Source: Pseudovibrio sp. M1P-2-3
GTDB lineage: Bacteria; Pseudomonadota; Alphaproteobacteria; Rhizobiales; Stappiaceae
Direction of reading: 5' to 3'
NCBI RefSeq assembly: GCF_031501865.1
Contig: NZ_JARRCW010000001.1
Location: forward strand, 3,744,501-3,808,500
Length of the DNA: 64,000 nucleotides
In this document: positions 44,957 to 54,459 of the stretch, one piece after another
Layout: every line of letters starts with the position of its first letter
Position numbering within the stretch: position 1 is the first letter of the stretch
Notes under the pieces: model-generated
Told to the model about the DNA's origin: nothing
What the model saw: the letters and a program-made list of their open reading frames with translations, nothing else
The model's database searches: none
Program-made: the position numbers and the translations under genes

Positions 44957-44973
44957 TTTAGAAACGTTCAAAA
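44957..44973. promoter_or_regulatory. ICE-like (Irr) box upstream of imelysin operon
   Basis: TTTAGAA-ACG-TTCAAAA differs by one base from the rhizobial iron control element TTTAGAA-N3-TTCTAAA bound by Irr. It lies 136 bp upstream of the first imelysin gene in a 340-bp AT-rich gap shared with a divergent SDR gene. Confidence 0.6.
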
Positions 44974-45161
44974 CTAGACTCACACAATCAACATATTGAA
45001 AATATTACTTTTACAGTCATATTTTACAAAAATGGCCGCTGTGTTTTTATGGGGACTTTTGCTTTTGCAACGCATTCCGAACATTCGCCTCACCTAAGGT
45101 TTCTTAAGGAAAAACCCTTATTTTCTACCGATAAAGGAATCACTTAAGGGAGAAATCAGAG

Positions 45162-45875
45162 GTGAAACAGGCAGCAATTTTCGGTGCCTCTGGTGCAATT
45201 GGTTCAGCCCTTCTCTCTCACCTGAACGCTCAAAATAGGTTTGATCGTATTCATGCGGTCTCCCGCAGCCTGTTACCGCCTACTCTCCACTTTCAAACTA
45301 TGCAATTTCACCACCTCAAAGCAGACAATTTGAAAGCCTGTTGTGATCGCATAACCGAAAGCGGACCTCTTTCCCTTGTCATTGTGACCAGTGGTGTATT
45401 GCAAACACCAACGGCATCGCCCGAAAAAAGTGCTGGCGATATCAATATTTCTTCTATGCAGGAAATTTTTTCAGCAAATACCTTTTTTCCTGCCGCTATA
45501 CTATCTCACTTATTACGTGTCATGCCCCGCAAACAGCCTTATAGCTTTGCAGCTCTTTCTGCTCGGGTAGGTAGCATTTCAGACAATCACCTTGGCGGCT
45601 GGTATAGCTACCGGGCATCAAAAGCGGCACTGAATATGGTTATAAAAACGGCCAGCATTGAGGCTACACGGTTAAACCCAAGATCTGTTATCGTTGGTCT
45701 ACACCCAGGTACAGTCGCAAGTCCACTCTCTCACCCATTTCAACGGTTTGTACCAAAAGGCAAGCTGTTCACGCCTGAGTTTTCTGCTGCCTGCCTCTGG
45801 CGGGTTTTAGATGGTCTAACACCAAAGGAGACAGGGAAATGCTTTGCTTGGGACGGCAAGGAAGTTCCCGCCTAA
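45162..45875 (+). CDS. short-chain dehydrogenase/reductase
   Basis: A 237-aa NAD(P)-dependent oxidoreductase. The cofactor motif is FGASGAIGSALL (7-18), and the catalytic Tyr and Lys are in YSYRASKAAL (near 153-162). Similar to cell-cell signalling CsgA-like SDRs in the C-terminal LHPGTVASPLS block. Starts at GTG with GGGAG upstream. Divergent from the imelysin operon. Substrate unknown. Confidence 0.88.
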   Translation: MKQAAIFGASGAIGSALLSHLNAQNRFDRIHAVSRSLLPPTLHFQTMQFHHLKADNLKACCDRITESGPLSLVIVTSGVLQTPTASPEKSAGDINISSMQEIFSANTFFPAAILSHLLRVMPRKQPYSFAALSARVGSISDNHLGGWYSYRASKAALNMVIKTASIEATRLNPRSVIVGLHPGTVASPLSHPFQRFVPKGKLFTPEFSAACLWRVLDGLTPKETGKCFAWDGKEVPA

Positions 45876-45907
45876 AGAAAAACGTCCCGACCGGAAATAA
45901 TCATATT

Positions 45908-46903
45908 TCATATCAGCTTGGTGTTTGTTCCACGAGATTTGTAAGGCAGCGCTTTTAGAAGCAAAACAGCAAAATATTGTCTGTTATCAGTCTCTAGGAA
46001 TTCAATTTCCCAACCATTCGATTGCACCAGATGCTCCAAACTCTCAGGAGTAAATTTCCTTGAGCTTTCCGTATGAATACTCTCGCCCTTTGTCATGGAG
46101 AAGGTTCGTCCTGCGATCGAAAAAGATTGAGCACTCAGACTTTGAATATGCATTTCGATAGCGCTGTCTTCTGCGTTCCAGCGCGCCACATGAGAGAACT
46201 GGCGGGACTCAAAAGTTCCATGCAATTCCCGGTTTATACGTGTGAGCAGATTCAGATTGAACTCCCTTGTAACCCCCTGTGCATCATCATAGGCCGGAAT
46301 GAGCACGTCGAGACTTTTGCAAAGATCAGCCCCCAAAATGAAATAGGAATCCTCCCCTAACTGCTGCCGCGCGCCCTTCATGAAGGCTGCTATTTCTGTG
46401 TCATTCAAGTTTCCAATGGTAGAACCGGGGAAGAACCCAACATGAGCTCCCTCTGCTCCCAAGCCCACATTCTCTTCCAAAGACAGGAAATCCCCCTCCA
46501 TTGGACGTACACGCAAAGAAGGAAACTCTCGTTTCAGTGGAACCAACCCCTCTTCCATATGATCGAAGGAGATATCAAGAGGTACATATTCAAAAGGGTC
46601 TTGAGTAGCCTCCAGTAGAATTTGAGCCTTCTCCCCTGATCCCGCACCATACTCCACTAGTGATACACGAGGCCCCAGAATTTGACCAATTTTCGCGGCC
46701 AGTTTGTGTAATATGGAAAATTCGGTACGGGTTGGATAGTATTCAGGAAGCTCCGTAATGCGGTCAAAAAGTTCAGAGCCTTTTGCATCATAGAGCCAAC
46801 GCGGAGACGTTTTCTTTTGATCCCTAGCGCATCCCTCCCAAATATCAAAGAGGAAGGGCTCGTTGTAATAAAGTGGTCTTTCGAGTTGAAATGAAAAAGA
46901 CAT
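45908..46903 (-). CDS. egtD: L-histidine N-alpha-methyltransferase
   Basis: A 331-aa SAM-dependent methyltransferase that makes hercynine, the first step of ergothioneine synthesis. Motifs: SPRWLYDAKGSELFDRITELPEYYPTRTE region (substrate lid), VEYGAGSGEKAQILL (motif I), FFPGSTIGNL and LGADLCKS. The start at 46903 overlaps the egtB stop by one base (TGATG); the longer frame would run into egtB. Coupled translation with egtB. Confidence 0.95.
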   Translation of the reverse strand: MSFSFQLERPLYYNEPFLFDIWEGCARDQKKTSPRWLYDAKGSELFDRITELPEYYPTRTEFSILHKLAAKIGQILGPRVSLVEYGAGSGEKAQILLEATQDPFEYVPLDISFDHMEEGLVPLKREFPSLRVRPMEGDFLSLEENVGLGAEGAHVGFFPGSTIGNLNDTEIAAFMKGARQQLGEDSYFILGADLCKSLDVLIPAYDDAQGVTREFNLNLLTRINRELHGTFESRQFSHVARWNAEDSAIEMHIQSLSAQSFSIAGRTFSMTKGESIHTESSRKFTPESLEHLVQSNGWEIEFLETDNRQYFAVLLLKALPYKSRGTNTKLI

Positions 46904-48192
46904 CAAGCATTCTCCGCCAATCGTACTCCGGTAAATTGCCACCTTTTTTCGGGCTGAAAGAAGTTGCGGTAAGTATTTCGAATATGCCCCTCTGGCGTGA
47001 CACAGGACCCGCCCTTCAAAACATACTGACCATTCATGAATTTGCCGTTGTATTCGCCAACCGCGCCTTCAGATAGTTTGAAGTTAGGGTATGCGGTAAA
47101 TGGACTGCGCGTCCATTCCCACACATCGCCAAAAAGCTGACTGAGCCCCTCCCCTTGTACAGGAGCTGGCCGTAAGCGCCCGCTATCCTTGAAGTTTCCA
47201 TTGATGGGGCGATCTTTTCCCGCCAGTTCCAGCTCAAACTCACTTGGCAACCTCTTACCTGCAAAGCTTGCAAAGGCATCAGCTTCAAAATAGCTCACAT
47301 GGCAAACGGGCGCATCCAGGTCCACCGGCTGCATGCCCATTAAGGTCATGGACCACCATTCACCATCACGATTTTCCCAGTAAAGCGGAGCTGACCAGTC
47401 CTCTTCCTTTACAGTAGCCCATCCATCAGACAGCCACAGAGTTGGCGTTGTATAGCCTCCTCCCTCCATGAACTCAGTCCATTCCCTATTGGTGACAGCC
47501 CGTGTTGCCAGACGAAAGGGTTCAAGAAACCGCTGATGCCGCGCTCCTTCACAATCAAATGCAAACATTTTTCCCTCATGTCCAAAAGTCTCCATGCCTC
47601 CGTCAAATGCCTGCCATTGGACCTCATTGAGGGCGCCTGAGTTCACTTCCAAAGGAATAGAGGCAGCATACAGTGGACCTAATGGGTTTTGCGCCAAAAG
47701 ATGCAAAATGTCGGTTAGAAAAAGCTCCTGATGTTGCTGCTCGTGATTGATCCCCAGCTCAATTAAAGCCTTCGCATGTTCATTCAGAGGAGATCGCATA
47801 AGCCGTTCCAAGCCCTCATCCACATGAGTGCGATAATCGAGAATTTCCTTCAAATGCGGCCGCGTAATCATGCCACGCCGAGGGCGAGGGTTCCGAGCAC
47901 CCAAACTTTCATAGTAGGAATTGAAAAGGTACGGAAAGCGATCATTGAAAAGCGTGTAGCCTTTCAAGAACCGCCTCAGGACCACCGTTTCAAAAAACCA
48001 TGTTGTATGGGCAAGGTGCCACTTTGAAGGGCTGGTATCCTCCATTGACTGAACCGTCGCATCCCCATCACTCAGGTTTTCCGCGAGCTGTTTCGTATTC
48101 GTCCGCACATGAAAAAGCTGCTCTCGCAATTTATGGATATTATTTTCCTGCCGCTTAAGGACCTTAAGCGGTGCCGCCCCGTTCTTTTCCAT
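46903..48192 (-). CDS. egtB: hercynine sulfoxide synthase EgtB
   Basis: A 429-aa iron(II) enzyme coupling hercynine with gamma-glutamylcysteine or cysteine and O2. The DinB-like N-terminus holds the iron ligands: WHLAHT (His62) and HEQQHQE (His150, His154). The C-terminal FGE-sulfatase domain has VTNREW, PVCHVSYFEADAFASFAGKRLPSE and GDVWEWTRSPF, ending with TGVRLA. AAGGAG lies 9 nt before the ATG. Ovothiol synthase OvoA would carry an extra methyltransferase domain, which is absent. Confidence 0.95.
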   Translation of the reverse strand: MEKNGAAPLKVLKRQENNIHKLREQLFHVRTNTKQLAENLSDGDATVQSMEDTSPSKWHLAHTTWFFETVVLRRFLKGYTLFNDRFPYLFNSYYESLGARNPRPRRGMITRPHLKEILDYRTHVDEGLERLMRSPLNEHAKALIELGINHEQQHQELFLTDILHLLAQNPLGPLYAASIPLEVNSGALNEVQWQAFDGGMETFGHEGKMFAFDCEGARHQRFLEPFRLATRAVTNREWTEFMEGGGYTTPTLWLSDGWATVKEEDWSAPLYWENRDGEWWSMTLMGMQPVDLDAPVCHVSYFEADAFASFAGKRLPSEFELELAGKDRPINGNFKDSGRLRPAPVQGEGLSQLFGDVWEWTRSPFTAYPNFKLSEGAVGEYNGKFMNGQYVLKGGSCVTPEGHIRNTYRNFFQPEKRWQFTGVRLAENA

Positions 48193-48720
48193 CGGTCCTA
48201 TTCTCCTTTGATTAATCGATCACAAGTGGAGAGTTCTGTTAAGTTTCGAGGGGATTTGACGACAAAGCCAGTTAAATCCATGAATGCTATTCAAAAGCAG
48301 ATTAAGCTTTGCCAACGCGACGTATGCGCCCTTCCTCATCCAGCATTCACAATTTCGTTTGCCAGCTTAAAGGAATAGACAAGTCCGTCAATTTTATGAC
48401 AGACCAAAGGAAGATCATCACACTTAGGTCAACCACTATTAACGACAATTTGCGCAATTATATGCCCTAAGAAGCCTATCTATAAGTGTATATTTATCCC
48501 GTTTTTCCAGATGAATTAAAATTATATCTTAAACTAATCTCTGAAAAACCCGAAATTCCTACCTATTAGTTTAATTTGGACTAATTATACTTTACTGGAG
48601 ATACCTGCACTTGATTAATGTTCTCAAATTGCAGTTACGGCTTTCCTTCGGGCAAAAGGTTATTTTCACCGGAAGGCCAAGACTATTTCAATAGAGATAC
48701 CTTCACTAAAGGGTTTTAGC
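48193..48720. other. AT-rich gap between egtB and panB
   Basis: A 528-bp region. A weak dyad CCTTCGG...CCGGAAGG lies near 48650-48675. Apparent short frames have no ribosome site and no recognisable sequence. It must hold the promoters of egtB (minus) and panB (plus). Confidence 0.35.
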
Positions 48721-49539
48721 ATGTCCAAAATGGCAGAAATAAAAAGAAACACCATAAGAGACATAATTGCAGCAAAGGGGCAAAGGAAGCTTGTCACCTT
48801 GACCGCCTACACGACACCTGTTGCGGAAATTCTGGATCGCCACTGTGACCTGCTGCTTGTGGGAGATTCTGTAGGTATGGTTCTGCATGGAATGAAAGAT
48901 ACCACTGCTGTCACTCTGGACATGATGATCATGCATGGCAAAGCGGTTATGCGTGGCTCTCAAAAAGCACTGGTTGTTGTTGATCTCCCCTTTGGCAGCT
49001 GCGAGGAAAGTCCCCAAGTGGCCTATCGCTCCGCCCTGCGTCTGATGCAGGAGACCGGCTGTCAGGCGGTTAAAATTGAGTATAACAAGTTTGCTGCGCA
49101 AACAGTTGAGTTCCTCGTGGAGCGCGGTATTCCTGTTGTCGGGCATATTGGCCTGCGCCCCCAGTATCTGAATGTTGATGGCGGCTATCGCGTTGCCGGA
49201 AAAACCGATGAAAGCAAAAGGGAACTCGTTCAAAACGCCAAGCAAATGGCGGCTGCGGGTTGTTTTGCAATCGTCCTTGAAGGCGTGGTCAGCCATATTG
49301 CCGGTGAGGTAACACACGCGGTTCCAGTTCCCACTATTGGTATCGGTGCCTCCACCGAGTGTGACGGACAAATTCTAGTAACCGATGACATGCTGGGTAT
49401 GTTCCCGCGGACACCAAAGTTTGTACGCCGCTATGCCAATCTCATGGAGACAATCGACAGCGCTGTCAAACAGTATGCCGATGATGTGAAAGACCAGAGT
49501 TTCCCTTCGGAAAATGAGATGTACGGCGTCAGCCGATAG
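48721..49539 (+). CDS. panB: ketopantoate hydroxymethyltransferase
   Basis: A 272-aa enzyme that converts 2-oxoisovalerate to ketopantoate with methylene-THF, the first step of pantothenate synthesis. Motifs: LLVGDSVGMVLHGM (metal Asp in GDS), DLPFGSCEESPQVA, AVKIEYNK and GHIGLRPQ, then VPTIGIGASTECDGQILVTDDMLG. Full family length. The pantothenate synthase gene panC is not in the window. Confidence 0.95.
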   Translation: MSKMAEIKRNTIRDIIAAKGQRKLVTLTAYTTPVAEILDRHCDLLLVGDSVGMVLHGMKDTTAVTLDMMIMHGKAVMRGSQKALVVVDLPFGSCEESPQVAYRSALRLMQETGCQAVKIEYNKFAAQTVEFLVERGIPVVGHIGLRPQYLNVDGGYRVAGKTDESKRELVQNAKQMAAAGCFAIVLEGVVSHIAGEVTHAVPVPTIGIGASTECDGQILVTDDMLGMFPRTPKFVRRYANLMETIDSAVKQYADDVKDQSFPSENEMYGVSR

Positions 49540-49546
49540 GATATTC

Positions 49547-49579
49547 CCCCTGTGAGATGACCAACTATTTCACAGGGGT
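49547..49579. terminator. convergent-gene dyad, probable terminator
   Basis: A 9-bp perfect dyad CCCCTGTGA ... TCACAGGGG with a 15-nt loop between the converging panB and LysR genes. There is no T-run, so it may act weakly or with Rho. Confidence 0.5.
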
Positions 49580-49587
49580 ATCTACGA

Positions 49588-50514
49588 TTACGCGGGGCCA
49601 ATGACACCAAAGTTTTTGAGACTTGTTTCCTTTTCCAAGGACGCAATGATGTGGTCCACAAACAACCGGGTTATGGAAGACTTGCGCGTATTACTTGCCC
49701 AATAGATATAATTGGAGAACGCTGGGAGCGCCGCATGCTGTAATACACGCTGAAGCCCTTCCGCTTCACCATTCATCTCCACCACAATAGGCAAGGTCGC
49801 AATTCCGAGGCCGCTTATGCAAAACTTCACTGCTGCAAACAGATCTTTAACTGTAATGCGAAAGTCGAGAGGGTCCTGCAAAGGGCCCGCCAGATTTTCA
49901 AAGACCCTATTCCAGCTCTCCTCGGAAAACCCGGGGGATTTTATCAAGGATACCTTTTGAACGACCTCCTCTATGTCCCAGCCCGATATTTTCTCGGCCA
50001 GATCGTTTGAGGCGTAAAAAGACAAAGGAGATGAAAACAGCCTTTTTTGTATGAGGTTGCGGTCTACAATCCGGTCAAATGTGATGACCATATCAAAGCA
50101 ATCATTCACCGGATGAACCGGCTCGTTGGTGAACACGAGTTCAATGGCCACACTCTCATAGAGGGTCATAAAGCTGGAAATGTGATCAACCAGTTCCGTA
50201 TTGGCCATAAAGGTAGGAAGCGAGATCCTTAACCGCCCTGTGGGAGCTGTCTGTGTCTGGGTCACAGCATCCACGCCAGCACTGACTGTCTCCATCATCA
50301 GCCTAGCAGTTTCAGCCAGTACTTTACCATCTTCAGTCAGATCCAGACGGCGGGAGCTTCTGCTGATCAAAGAGCAATCCAGTCTGACTTCAAGCTTGGA
50401 GATATGATGGGATATTACAGAAGGGGAAAGTCCCAGTTTTTTTCCTGCGCCACGAAATGACCCCTGCTCGACCACTGCGGCAAAAACTGCCATAGAACGC
50501 AAATTTTCAATCAC
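49588..50514 (-). CDS. LysR-family transcriptional regulator
   Basis: A 308-aa regulator. The N-terminal helix-turn-helix is MIENLRSMAVFAAVVEQGSFRGAGKKLGLSPSVISHHISKLE, a normal LTTR pattern. The effector domain starts around residue 90 (TGRLRISLP). The target and inducer are unknown; the nearest divergent gene is the DUF427 gene 352 bp away. Confidence 0.9.
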   Translation of the reverse strand: MIENLRSMAVFAAVVEQGSFRGAGKKLGLSPSVISHHISKLEVRLDCSLISRSSRRLDLTEDGKVLAETARLMMETVSAGVDAVTQTQTAPTGRLRISLPTFMANTELVDHISSFMTLYESVAIELVFTNEPVHPVNDCFDMVITFDRIVDRNLIQKRLFSSPLSFYASNDLAEKISGWDIEEVVQKVSLIKSPGFSEESWNRVFENLAGPLQDPLDFRITVKDLFAAVKFCISGLGIATLPIVVEMNGEAEGLQRVLQHAALPAFSNYIYWASNTRKSSITRLFVDHIIASLEKETSLKNFGVIGPA

Positions 50515-50865
50515 TTTATTGCCAGCTTTCTTTTCGCTACAGGAGAAAGTAGCGCTTGCAGTTCTCAGCCCGTCTGATGCAGGAAAACAAAAAATGGATG
50601 GCTTCCCTATGCGTCAAAAGTGACGAAATTATAACCACCCTAATATGTAACATACACTCATATAGGTTTTATGCTGTGGAGTTCAATTTAGAATTTCATA
50701 TTTCTGGAATTTTTGAATCTATCACCTTAGCTTGGTATCAGTGTTGTATTGCGCTTTCCCCGAACCTATGTGGGAACACGATAACCTAGCCTCTTACCGT
50801 GGCGCAAAATGCTGCTTTGCCACCTTCTCCAACGCAGCACAACAAGCCTGTTAAAGGAAAACCCA
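50515..50865. other. gap between LysR and DUF427 genes
   Basis: A dyad-like stretch GCTTTCTTTTCGCTAC-AGGAGAAAGTAGC is at 50525-50560, close to the LysR start; possible autoregulatory site. Otherwise AT-rich and unexplained. Confidence 0.3.
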
Positions 50866-51261
50866 ATGGCCAAACTCTCCGAGAAAGCCTCTAAGTCGGC
50901 GATTGTTAACCCCAAAGACCCAGAGCACTTTATGTTTCTGACCCCAATTTCAAACAGGGTTCGTGTCTACAAAGGTGAGGACCTGCTTGCAGACACGGCA
51001 AAGGCTATATACTTGCAGGAATTCAAGAGTGCTGCAGCGCCTCCTCGGTTGTATATTCCTTCTGAGGACATCAAGGCTCCTTTAACCAAAGAGGAAAAGA
51101 CGACCTTCTGCCCAATAAAAGGCAATGCAAGTTACTATCTGCATGAGGGAATCGAGGTCGCTTGGGCGTATAATGATCCTCTTGATTTTGCTAAGGAAAT
51201 TAAGGGATTTTGCAGTTTCTACGATCAGGAAGTCACGGTTCTTATAGGAAACAGTACTTAG
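50866..51261 (+). CDS. DUF427 domain protein
   Basis: A 131-aa protein matching the DUF427 pattern: NRVRVYKGEDLLADT, LYIPSEDIKAPLTKEEKTTFCPIKGNASYY, VAWAYNDPLDFAKEIKGFCSFYDQEVTVLI. The family function is unknown. The ATG at 50866 is preceded by AAAGGAAAA; the longer frame has no family support. Possibly controlled by the divergent LysR. Confidence 0.85.
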   Translation: MAKLSEKASKSAIVNPKDPEHFMFLTPISNRVRVYKGEDLLADTAKAIYLQEFKSAAAPPRLYIPSEDIKAPLTKEEKTTFCPIKGNASYYLHEGIEVAWAYNDPLDFAKEIKGFCSFYDQEVTVLIGNST

Positions 51262-51289
51262 GTATCACCACCTTCAAAGCCAAGTTCCC

Positions 51290-51316
51290 CGCTCACCCGA
51301 CCATTAGGGTGAGCGG
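51290..51316. terminator. bidirectional terminator
   Basis: A 9-bp perfect stem CGCTCACCC - GACCATTA - GGGTGAGCG between the convergent DUF427 and PstS-like genes, followed by GTTACTTTT on the + strand. Confidence 0.75.
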
Positions 51317-52375
51317 TTACTTTTCATCACTTTTCAAAAGGTTGACGGCGTCAAGACGGACAGCCTTTGGCAGTGAGACATAGCCAAGCGCCAGAGCGGT
51401 TTTCTTAGGTAAGCCCTCCAGCATGAATGTAGCAAGAGCACGAACAGCAGCAGCCTTCTTCGTATTCTTGTAGTGCTTGTCAATGAACAGCCAATAGAAT
51501 GTTACAATCGGATAGGCCTCCGGCCCTTCCGGATCTATCAATAGCAAATTGAGCTCCGGGGGTGGGACAACTTTGAGATGGCTGAGTGCCTTCTGTGTGG
51601 CACGAACTGTTGGAGCCACATACTCACCTGACTTGTTTTGCAGCAGGGCAACTTGCGTGCCATTGGTAATCGAATAGGCAACAGGCACAAACCCGATTGA
51701 CCCAATATCTTCCCCAATGGATTTAACCAGCTCGTAATTACTAGATACATACCGAGCATTTGCAGGCAGTAAAGCTGCAATATCCATAGAGGCCCCAATC
51801 TTGCGCCATACCGCGCTGTACTCTTTTATGTGGTTTGTGAATGCAAAGGTGGAACCACTTCCAATGCCACGCGCTATAATTTCTATGGGAAGGTCTGGTA
51901 GGGCTGCTCCCTGATTATCCCGCAAGATCACGGGATCGGACCAATTGACAATCGAACCGTCAAATATTCCAGCCAAAGCATCCCTGCTCAGTTTCAAGTT
52001 GCCGACATCTTTCAGGTTATAGACAACTGCAATACTGGTGGCCGCCACCGGCACTTCAAGAAACCGGTTATCCGTTTTGCCACTTCCAACGAAATGAAAA
52101 GGGGCGCTTGTAATTGCAAAATCAGTGTTTCCGTTTACGAACTCATAGGCACCACGTGCGCTCCCAACCTGAGAATAACTGATAGATATATTCGGATTCG
52201 CTTTCGAGAAAAGATCTAGGCTCTGCGTGTGCATAAAGGCTGGGAAGCCAGCTCCGGCTCCTTCCAGCATCACTGCCTCCTGCTGTTCAGCTGCACTAGG
52301 GGGCGATGCCAAGCAAAGACAAAATAGTGCCAGAAACTGCAGACTGTTATGAAATGTTCTTACTAGCGGAACCAT
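51317..52375 (-). CDS. pstS: PstS-like phosphate-binding protein
   Basis: A 352-aa periplasmic solute-binding protein with a signal peptide (FLALFCLCLASPPSAAEQ, about residues 13-30). Ligand-loop blocks are GAGAGFPAFMHTQSLDLF, YSQVGSARGAYEFVNGNTDFAITSAPF and the later GIGSGSTFAFTNHIKEY. It resembles PstS but no pstCAB genes are adjacent, so it is an orphan; a role in phosphate or phosphonate sensing is possible. The start at the second ATG puts the signal peptide near the N-terminus. Confidence 0.82.
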   Translation of the reverse strand: MVPLVRTFHNSLQFLALFCLCLASPPSAAEQQEAVMLEGAGAGFPAFMHTQSLDLFSKANPNISISYSQVGSARGAYEFVNGNTDFAITSAPFHFVGSGKTDNRFLEVPVAATSIAVVYNLKDVGNLKLSRDALAGIFDGSIVNWSDPVILRDNQGAALPDLPIEIIARGIGSGSTFAFTNHIKEYSAVWRKIGASMDIAALLPANARYVSSNYELVKSIGEDIGSIGFVPVAYSITNGTQVALLQNKSGEYVAPTVRATQKALSHLKVVPPPELNLLLIDPEGPEAYPIVTFYWLFIDKHYKNTKKAAAVRALATFMLEGLPKKTALALGYVSLPKAVRLDAVNLLKSDEK

Positions 52376-52587
52376 AAACCCTGTTTCCCAGATCAACCAA
52401 CAAAAAAACTATAGATGCGGTAAATTAAAAATCAGGGGCTGGCAGGAAAGGATTTCTCCCCTCAGTAATGAGAGTTTGGAAACCAAAAGCACACTCACAT
52501 ACCGAATTCACGTAAATGCCTTTGCATATGAATTTGAGTTTCATTAAACCTGCGGGCACTTGGTAACAAAAAAAGGCACAACAAGAG

Positions 52588-52908
52588 TTGGCTTGGTTGG
52601 TTCTTTTCATTGCAGGTCTTTTTGAAATCGCATGGGCGGTGGGGCTGAAGTATACGGAGGGGTTCACAAAGCTCGGGCCTTCCGCTGTCACGCTTATTTC
52701 CATGGTTATCAGCATCGTCTTGCTGGGTTACGCCCTAAAGACTCTCCCTCTAGGAACCGCCTACGCCATATGGACGGGTATCGGAACCGTGGGAACAGTT
52801 ATTGTTGGGATGGCGCTGTTTGGGGAGTCTACGGATGTTCTTCGCATAGTTTGTATCCTCCTGATCCTCTGCGGTATAGTGGGACTGAAATTCCTGAGCC
52901 CGCATTAA
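52588..52908 (+). CDS. sugE: SMR-family exporter, SugE/Gdx type
   Basis: A 106-aa four-helix membrane protein starting MAWLVLFIAGLFEIAWAVGLKYTEGF, where the Glu of the third GLFEIAW is the essential SMR glutamate (Glu13). It continues LPLGTAYAIWTGIGTVGT. The Gdx subgroup exports guanidinium. TTG is the only available start between an in-frame stop and the family N-terminus, and the ribosome site is weak. I found no guanidine riboswitch upstream. Confidence 0.87.
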   Translation: MAWLVLFIAGLFEIAWAVGLKYTEGFTKLGPSAVTLISMVISIVLLGYALKTLPLGTAYAIWTGIGTVGTVIVGMALFGESTDVLRIVCILLILCGIVGLKFLSPH

Positions 52909-53454
52909 GGTTACTCTCCAGCACGACCGGCCTCCTCAGTTCGCATTCGCTAGCTTAAGATAGGCCTCAAACCAATAGCTCACGACCTTTAACACCACAC
53001 GGGATCCCTGCAGTGTTCGATCTGGTCTCGCTCTTAACGAGAGTGGCAAGGCGGACAGGCCAGAGCCTGCGCAGTGACTAATAAAATGTTTCTTCGGCTA
53101 TGGCATTCCACCTTGCCCGGGATTATTTTATGCAAAATACTGGGGTAACCAACAGCAGTCGAAAAATGCGGTTTCCCGCAGCTGCTCGCGACTCTGGAGG
53201 GGCTCCTTGTATCCGCCGGACCTTTACAGCAAAGCCCGAACAATATCTCACCGGGCCCCTTGAAGATGCGTTACCTCTCCAACGAACCCCATCCCGACCC
53301 ATAACTTCACGACGGACGGTCCGCCGCTGCTCGTTTTTATGGGCACGAGAGGAATAATAGAGGCATTGGGACAGAGGGGGATAAATTTTGTAGCCCCTCT
53401 TTTACAGCAGTGAGACGTTTCTTTGAAAGAAGAGTTTGGAGCGTGCGCGTAAAC
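52909..53454. other. gap with repeat fragment, no gene
   Basis: A 546-bp stretch without a supported gene. Short frames exist on both strands but none is recognisable. Near 53401-53430 GCAGTGAGACGTTTCTTTGAAA matches the first part of the dispersed repeats at 7983 and 57993. Other contents unexplained; a decayed gene is possible. Confidence 0.35.
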
Positions 53455-54369
53455 TCAACGAGGCCTCTTCAAAATCCCAGCAAGATTCTCTGTCAAATAA
53501 TCCCAGACAACTTTGGTACGTGTTGGCAGGTAAGTTGTTGGTGGGCGCAGGATATACAAATGCATGGGATCACACGCTGCAAACCCCGCTATTTCAACAA
53601 GTTCACCAGAGGCCAGCTCTTTGTCGATGATCATTTGAGGCAGGAAGGCCAACCCGCGCCCTGCAATAGTTGCGGCTTTGAGCAAAGGACTGCTGTTGGC
53701 TTCAATAACCATTTTCGGCGCCACCCACCCCGTTTCCTCTTCGGTTTTCAGCTTCCATTGTCCAGTGGACTGGAGGCCCTTAAACATTAAGGCTCTATGC
53801 TGTTGAATATCGGATAGTTTTTGGGGCACCGGCATGAGCTGCAAATACTTTGGCGACGCACAGAGCACCCGTGGAACTTCTCCAATCTTCCGTTGCAGGG
53901 CGTTACTATCGGGCAGTCTATGAGCTATGCGTAAAATGATATCATAGTCACCGGAGAGTGGATCAACAAAATGGTCGGAGACTGTAAAGTCTAAGCTCAG
54001 ATCCGGAAAACACTCTTGTATACCGCAAATGAGCTCCGCCGGTTTATCCGAAGCCAAAATCCTTGGAATATTTATAGTAATTTTTCCACGAAGTTGTCGG
54101 CTGTCCAGAGCAACAACATCGCGCAGAGAACCCAGTTCCTCCATTACCCGACCGGCAGAATTATAACACTCCTGCCCCGCCGCAGTGAGGTGGAGCTGTC
54201 TGGTTGAGCGGATCAAGAGAGAGGCATTCAAGTGGGTTTCAAGGCGCGTGACCTGCCGGGCAACCCACGCAGGCGTCATATTGAGGTCTCGAGCAGCAGC
54301 AGAAAAGCTCTGCTTATCAACCACAGTGCGGAAGATGCGAAGATATTCGGTAAGGTTCTCAGTGCTCAT
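53455..54369 (-). CDS. LysR-family regulator divergent from OYE gene
   Basis: A 304-aa regulator. The helix-turn-helix is FSAAARDLNMTPAWVARQVTRLE (about residues 22-44), and the effector domain starts around GKITINIPRI. It is of the CrgA/LeuO-like LTTR group. It is divergent, with a 99-bp gap, from an alkene reductase gene, which is the probable target. Confidence 0.9.
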   Translation of the reverse strand: MSTENLTEYLRIFRTVVDKQSFSAAARDLNMTPAWVARQVTRLETHLNASLLIRSTRQLHLTAAGQECYNSAGRVMEELGSLRDVVALDSRQLRGKITINIPRILASDKPAELICGIQECFPDLSLDFTVSDHFVDPLSGDYDIILRIAHRLPDSNALQRKIGEVPRVLCASPKYLQLMPVPQKLSDIQQHRALMFKGLQSTGQWKLKTEEETGWVAPKMVIEANSSPLLKAATIAGRGLAFLPQMIIDKELASGELVEIAGFAACDPMHLYILRPPTTYLPTRTKVVWDYLTENLAGILKRPR

Positions 54370-54430
54370 TATGTAACGATTAGTAAAAGGTCACCATGCA
54401 AATTGCAACATTATCATAGTTTTCATGATG

Positions 54431-54459
54431 CTGTAACGATGTTTGGCAAACAGTTACAG
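54431..54459. promoter_or_regulatory. nested dyad over the OYE ribosome site
   Basis: Outer arms CTGTAAC and GTTACAG surround an inner perfect palindrome TGTTTG-G-CAAACA. The right arm abuts the AGGAAG ribosome site of the alkene reductase gene. It may be a regulator site or an RNA hairpin affecting translation. Confidence 0.5.

Noticed and set aside
52397-52587. Guanidine riboswitch before sugE
   Set aside because: The conserved loops of the known guanidine classes were not visible to me by eye.
53034-53357. Short frames (69 and 85 codons) in the gap after sugE
   Set aside because: Neither has a recognisable sequence or a supported start.
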